DNA from: Fundidesulfovibrio putealis DSM 16056
GTDB lineage: Bacteria; Desulfobacterota; Desulfovibrionia; Desulfovibrionales; Desulfovibrionaceae
Direction: 5' to 3'
NCBI RefSeq assembly: GCF_000429325.1
Contig: NZ_KE386885.1
Location: forward strand, 461,958-525,957
Length of the DNA: 64,000 bases
Under the pieces are notes generated by a model. It did not search any database, had not been told where the DNA came from, and worked only from the letters and a program-made list of their open reading frames with translations. Numbering within the stretch: position 1 is the stretch's first letter; each line of letters begins with the position of its first letter. Made by a program: the position numbers and the translations under genes. Of this stretch, positions 63,555-64,000 are shown piece by piece.

Positions 63555-64000
63555 ATGAAAAATTTCGAGAGGCCTTTCCCGTGTACGTCCATGTGCTCCT
63601 TCATCATGGACAGCGTGGCCGACGGCGTATTCACCATAGACCTGGACTGGAACATCACCTTCCTGAACAGGTCTGCCGAGATCATCACCGGCGTAAGCCA
63701 CGGCGAAGCCGTGGGGCGCAAGTGCTGGGAGCTGTTCCGCACCGAGAACTGCAAGGACGTGTGCGTGCTGCGCTCCTGCATCCAGGAAGACCGCCACATT
63801 GCCCACCGCATCATGAGCGTGCACCGCCCCGACGGGGTCACCGTCCAGGTGAGCGTGAGCGCGGCTCCGCTCAAGGATCAGGACGGGCGGATCATCGGCG
63901 GGGTCGAGACCCTGCGCGACCTGAACGGCGAGGGCTCGGTGGAACGCATCGTGGGCTGCACCTCGTCCAACGACTTCTGCACCACAGACCCCCACCTGTC
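63555..64000 (+). CDS. PAS-domain signalling protein, N-terminal part only
   Basis: At least 148 residues up to the window end, so the 3' part is missing. The ATG at 63555 follows AAAGGGGCGG. The PAS domain reads SVADGVFTIDLDWNITFLN, AEIITGVSHGEAVGRKCWEL, VCVLRSCIQE, then VSVSAAPLKDQDGRIIGGVE and TLRDLNGE. The Cys-x-x-Leu-x-x-Cys pattern is often seen in sigma-54 activators and sensor kinases of this group. Which output domain follows cannot be seen. Confidence 0.8.
   Translation, partial: MKNFERPFPCTSMCSFIMDSVADGVFTIDLDWNITFLNRSAEIITGVSHGEAVGRKCWELFRTENCKDVCVLRSCIQEDRHIAHRIMSVHRPDGVTVQVSVSAAPLKDQDGRIIGGVETLRDLNGEGSVERIVGCTSSNDFCTTDPHL

Noticed and set aside
1-64000. CRISPR arrays, tRNA and rRNA genes
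   Set aside because: No regularly spaced direct repeats with unique spacers, no cloverleaf-like segment and no rRNA-like sequence were noticed while reading; a dedicated scan (tRNAscan-type, Rfam-type) was not possible.

Overview
The window looks like a high-G+C chromosome segment from a sulfate-reducing deltaproteobacterium of the Desulfovibrio type (Desulfovibrionales). The main evidence is hemB next to ahbD (heme b synthase) and a siroheme-decarboxylase subunit. These belong to the siroheme-dependent alternative heme pathway typical of sulfate reducers. No rRNA, tRNA or CRISPR array was seen, and genus and species cannot be fixed from the sequence alone.

Layout. (1) 1-5.7 kb, mostly housekeeping on the + strand: hemB, ahbD, an exported SGNH hydrolase, an AhbA/B-type siroheme decarboxylase subunit, rpe and an orphan Hpt protein. 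(2) 5.9-17.3 kb, a tightly packed + strand surface-polysaccharide operon: GDP-fucose synthase, GT4 glycosyltransferase, a YfhO-like and a DUF2079-like polytopic membrane protein, a large exported protein, a Wzx-type flippase and a SIS-domain sugar isomerase. (3) 17.5-22 kb, a - strand set: two hexapeptide-repeat acyltransferases, an SDR epimerase and a GT2-aminotransferase fusion. (4) 22-24.1 kb, a gene-poor scar ending in a heavily mutated IS3-family element, with a strong-looking promoter just outside its right end. (5) 24.2-49 kb, further polysaccharide genes, almost all on the - strand. They include GT-C-like membrane proteins, GT2 enzymes of the polyprenyl-phosphate-sugar synthase type, methyltransferases, a GDP-mannose-dehydratase-like SDR, a B12-binding radical SAM protein, an asparagine synthase, a toroid-like soluble protein and a DegT aminotransferase. 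(6) 49.3-52.3 kb, a large + strand GT39-like protein with extracytoplasmic domains. (7) 52.3-55.4 kb, a polar amino-acid ABC importer (- strand). (8) 55.5-57.7 kb, a lipoprotein, an MshEN-like protein and a TPR protein. (9) 57.8-62 kb, a MacAB-like ABC export operon with two separate permeases. (10) 62.3-64 kb, a NifU-like-domain protein and the start of a PAS-domain regulator.

How the genes may work together. The GT2 enzymes (20.4, 30.7 and 39.4 kb) probably make polyprenyl-phosphate sugars. The GT-C-like proteins (24.8, 28.2, 37.3, 45.1, 47.5 and 49.3 kb) probably use such donors on the outer face of the inner membrane. The SDRs, aminotransferases, methyltransferases and acetyltransferases would make and decorate unusual sugars.

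The most striking pattern concerns two small extracytoplasmic modules that recur beside, or fused to, the GT-C-like proteins. One is a 'YPR...LW' probable beta-sandwich: C-terminal in the SGNH hydrolase, in two single-pass membrane proteins and in the 49.3 kb GT39-like protein. The other is a Cys-rich 'GNxCxECPC' segment followed by a domain resembling the C-terminal part of type II secretion pseudopilin GspG: fused to one GT-C-like protein (45.7 kb) and carried by a separate single-pass protein beside another (34.7 kb). I know of no described system with this arrangement. It is my main candidate for undescribed biology here.
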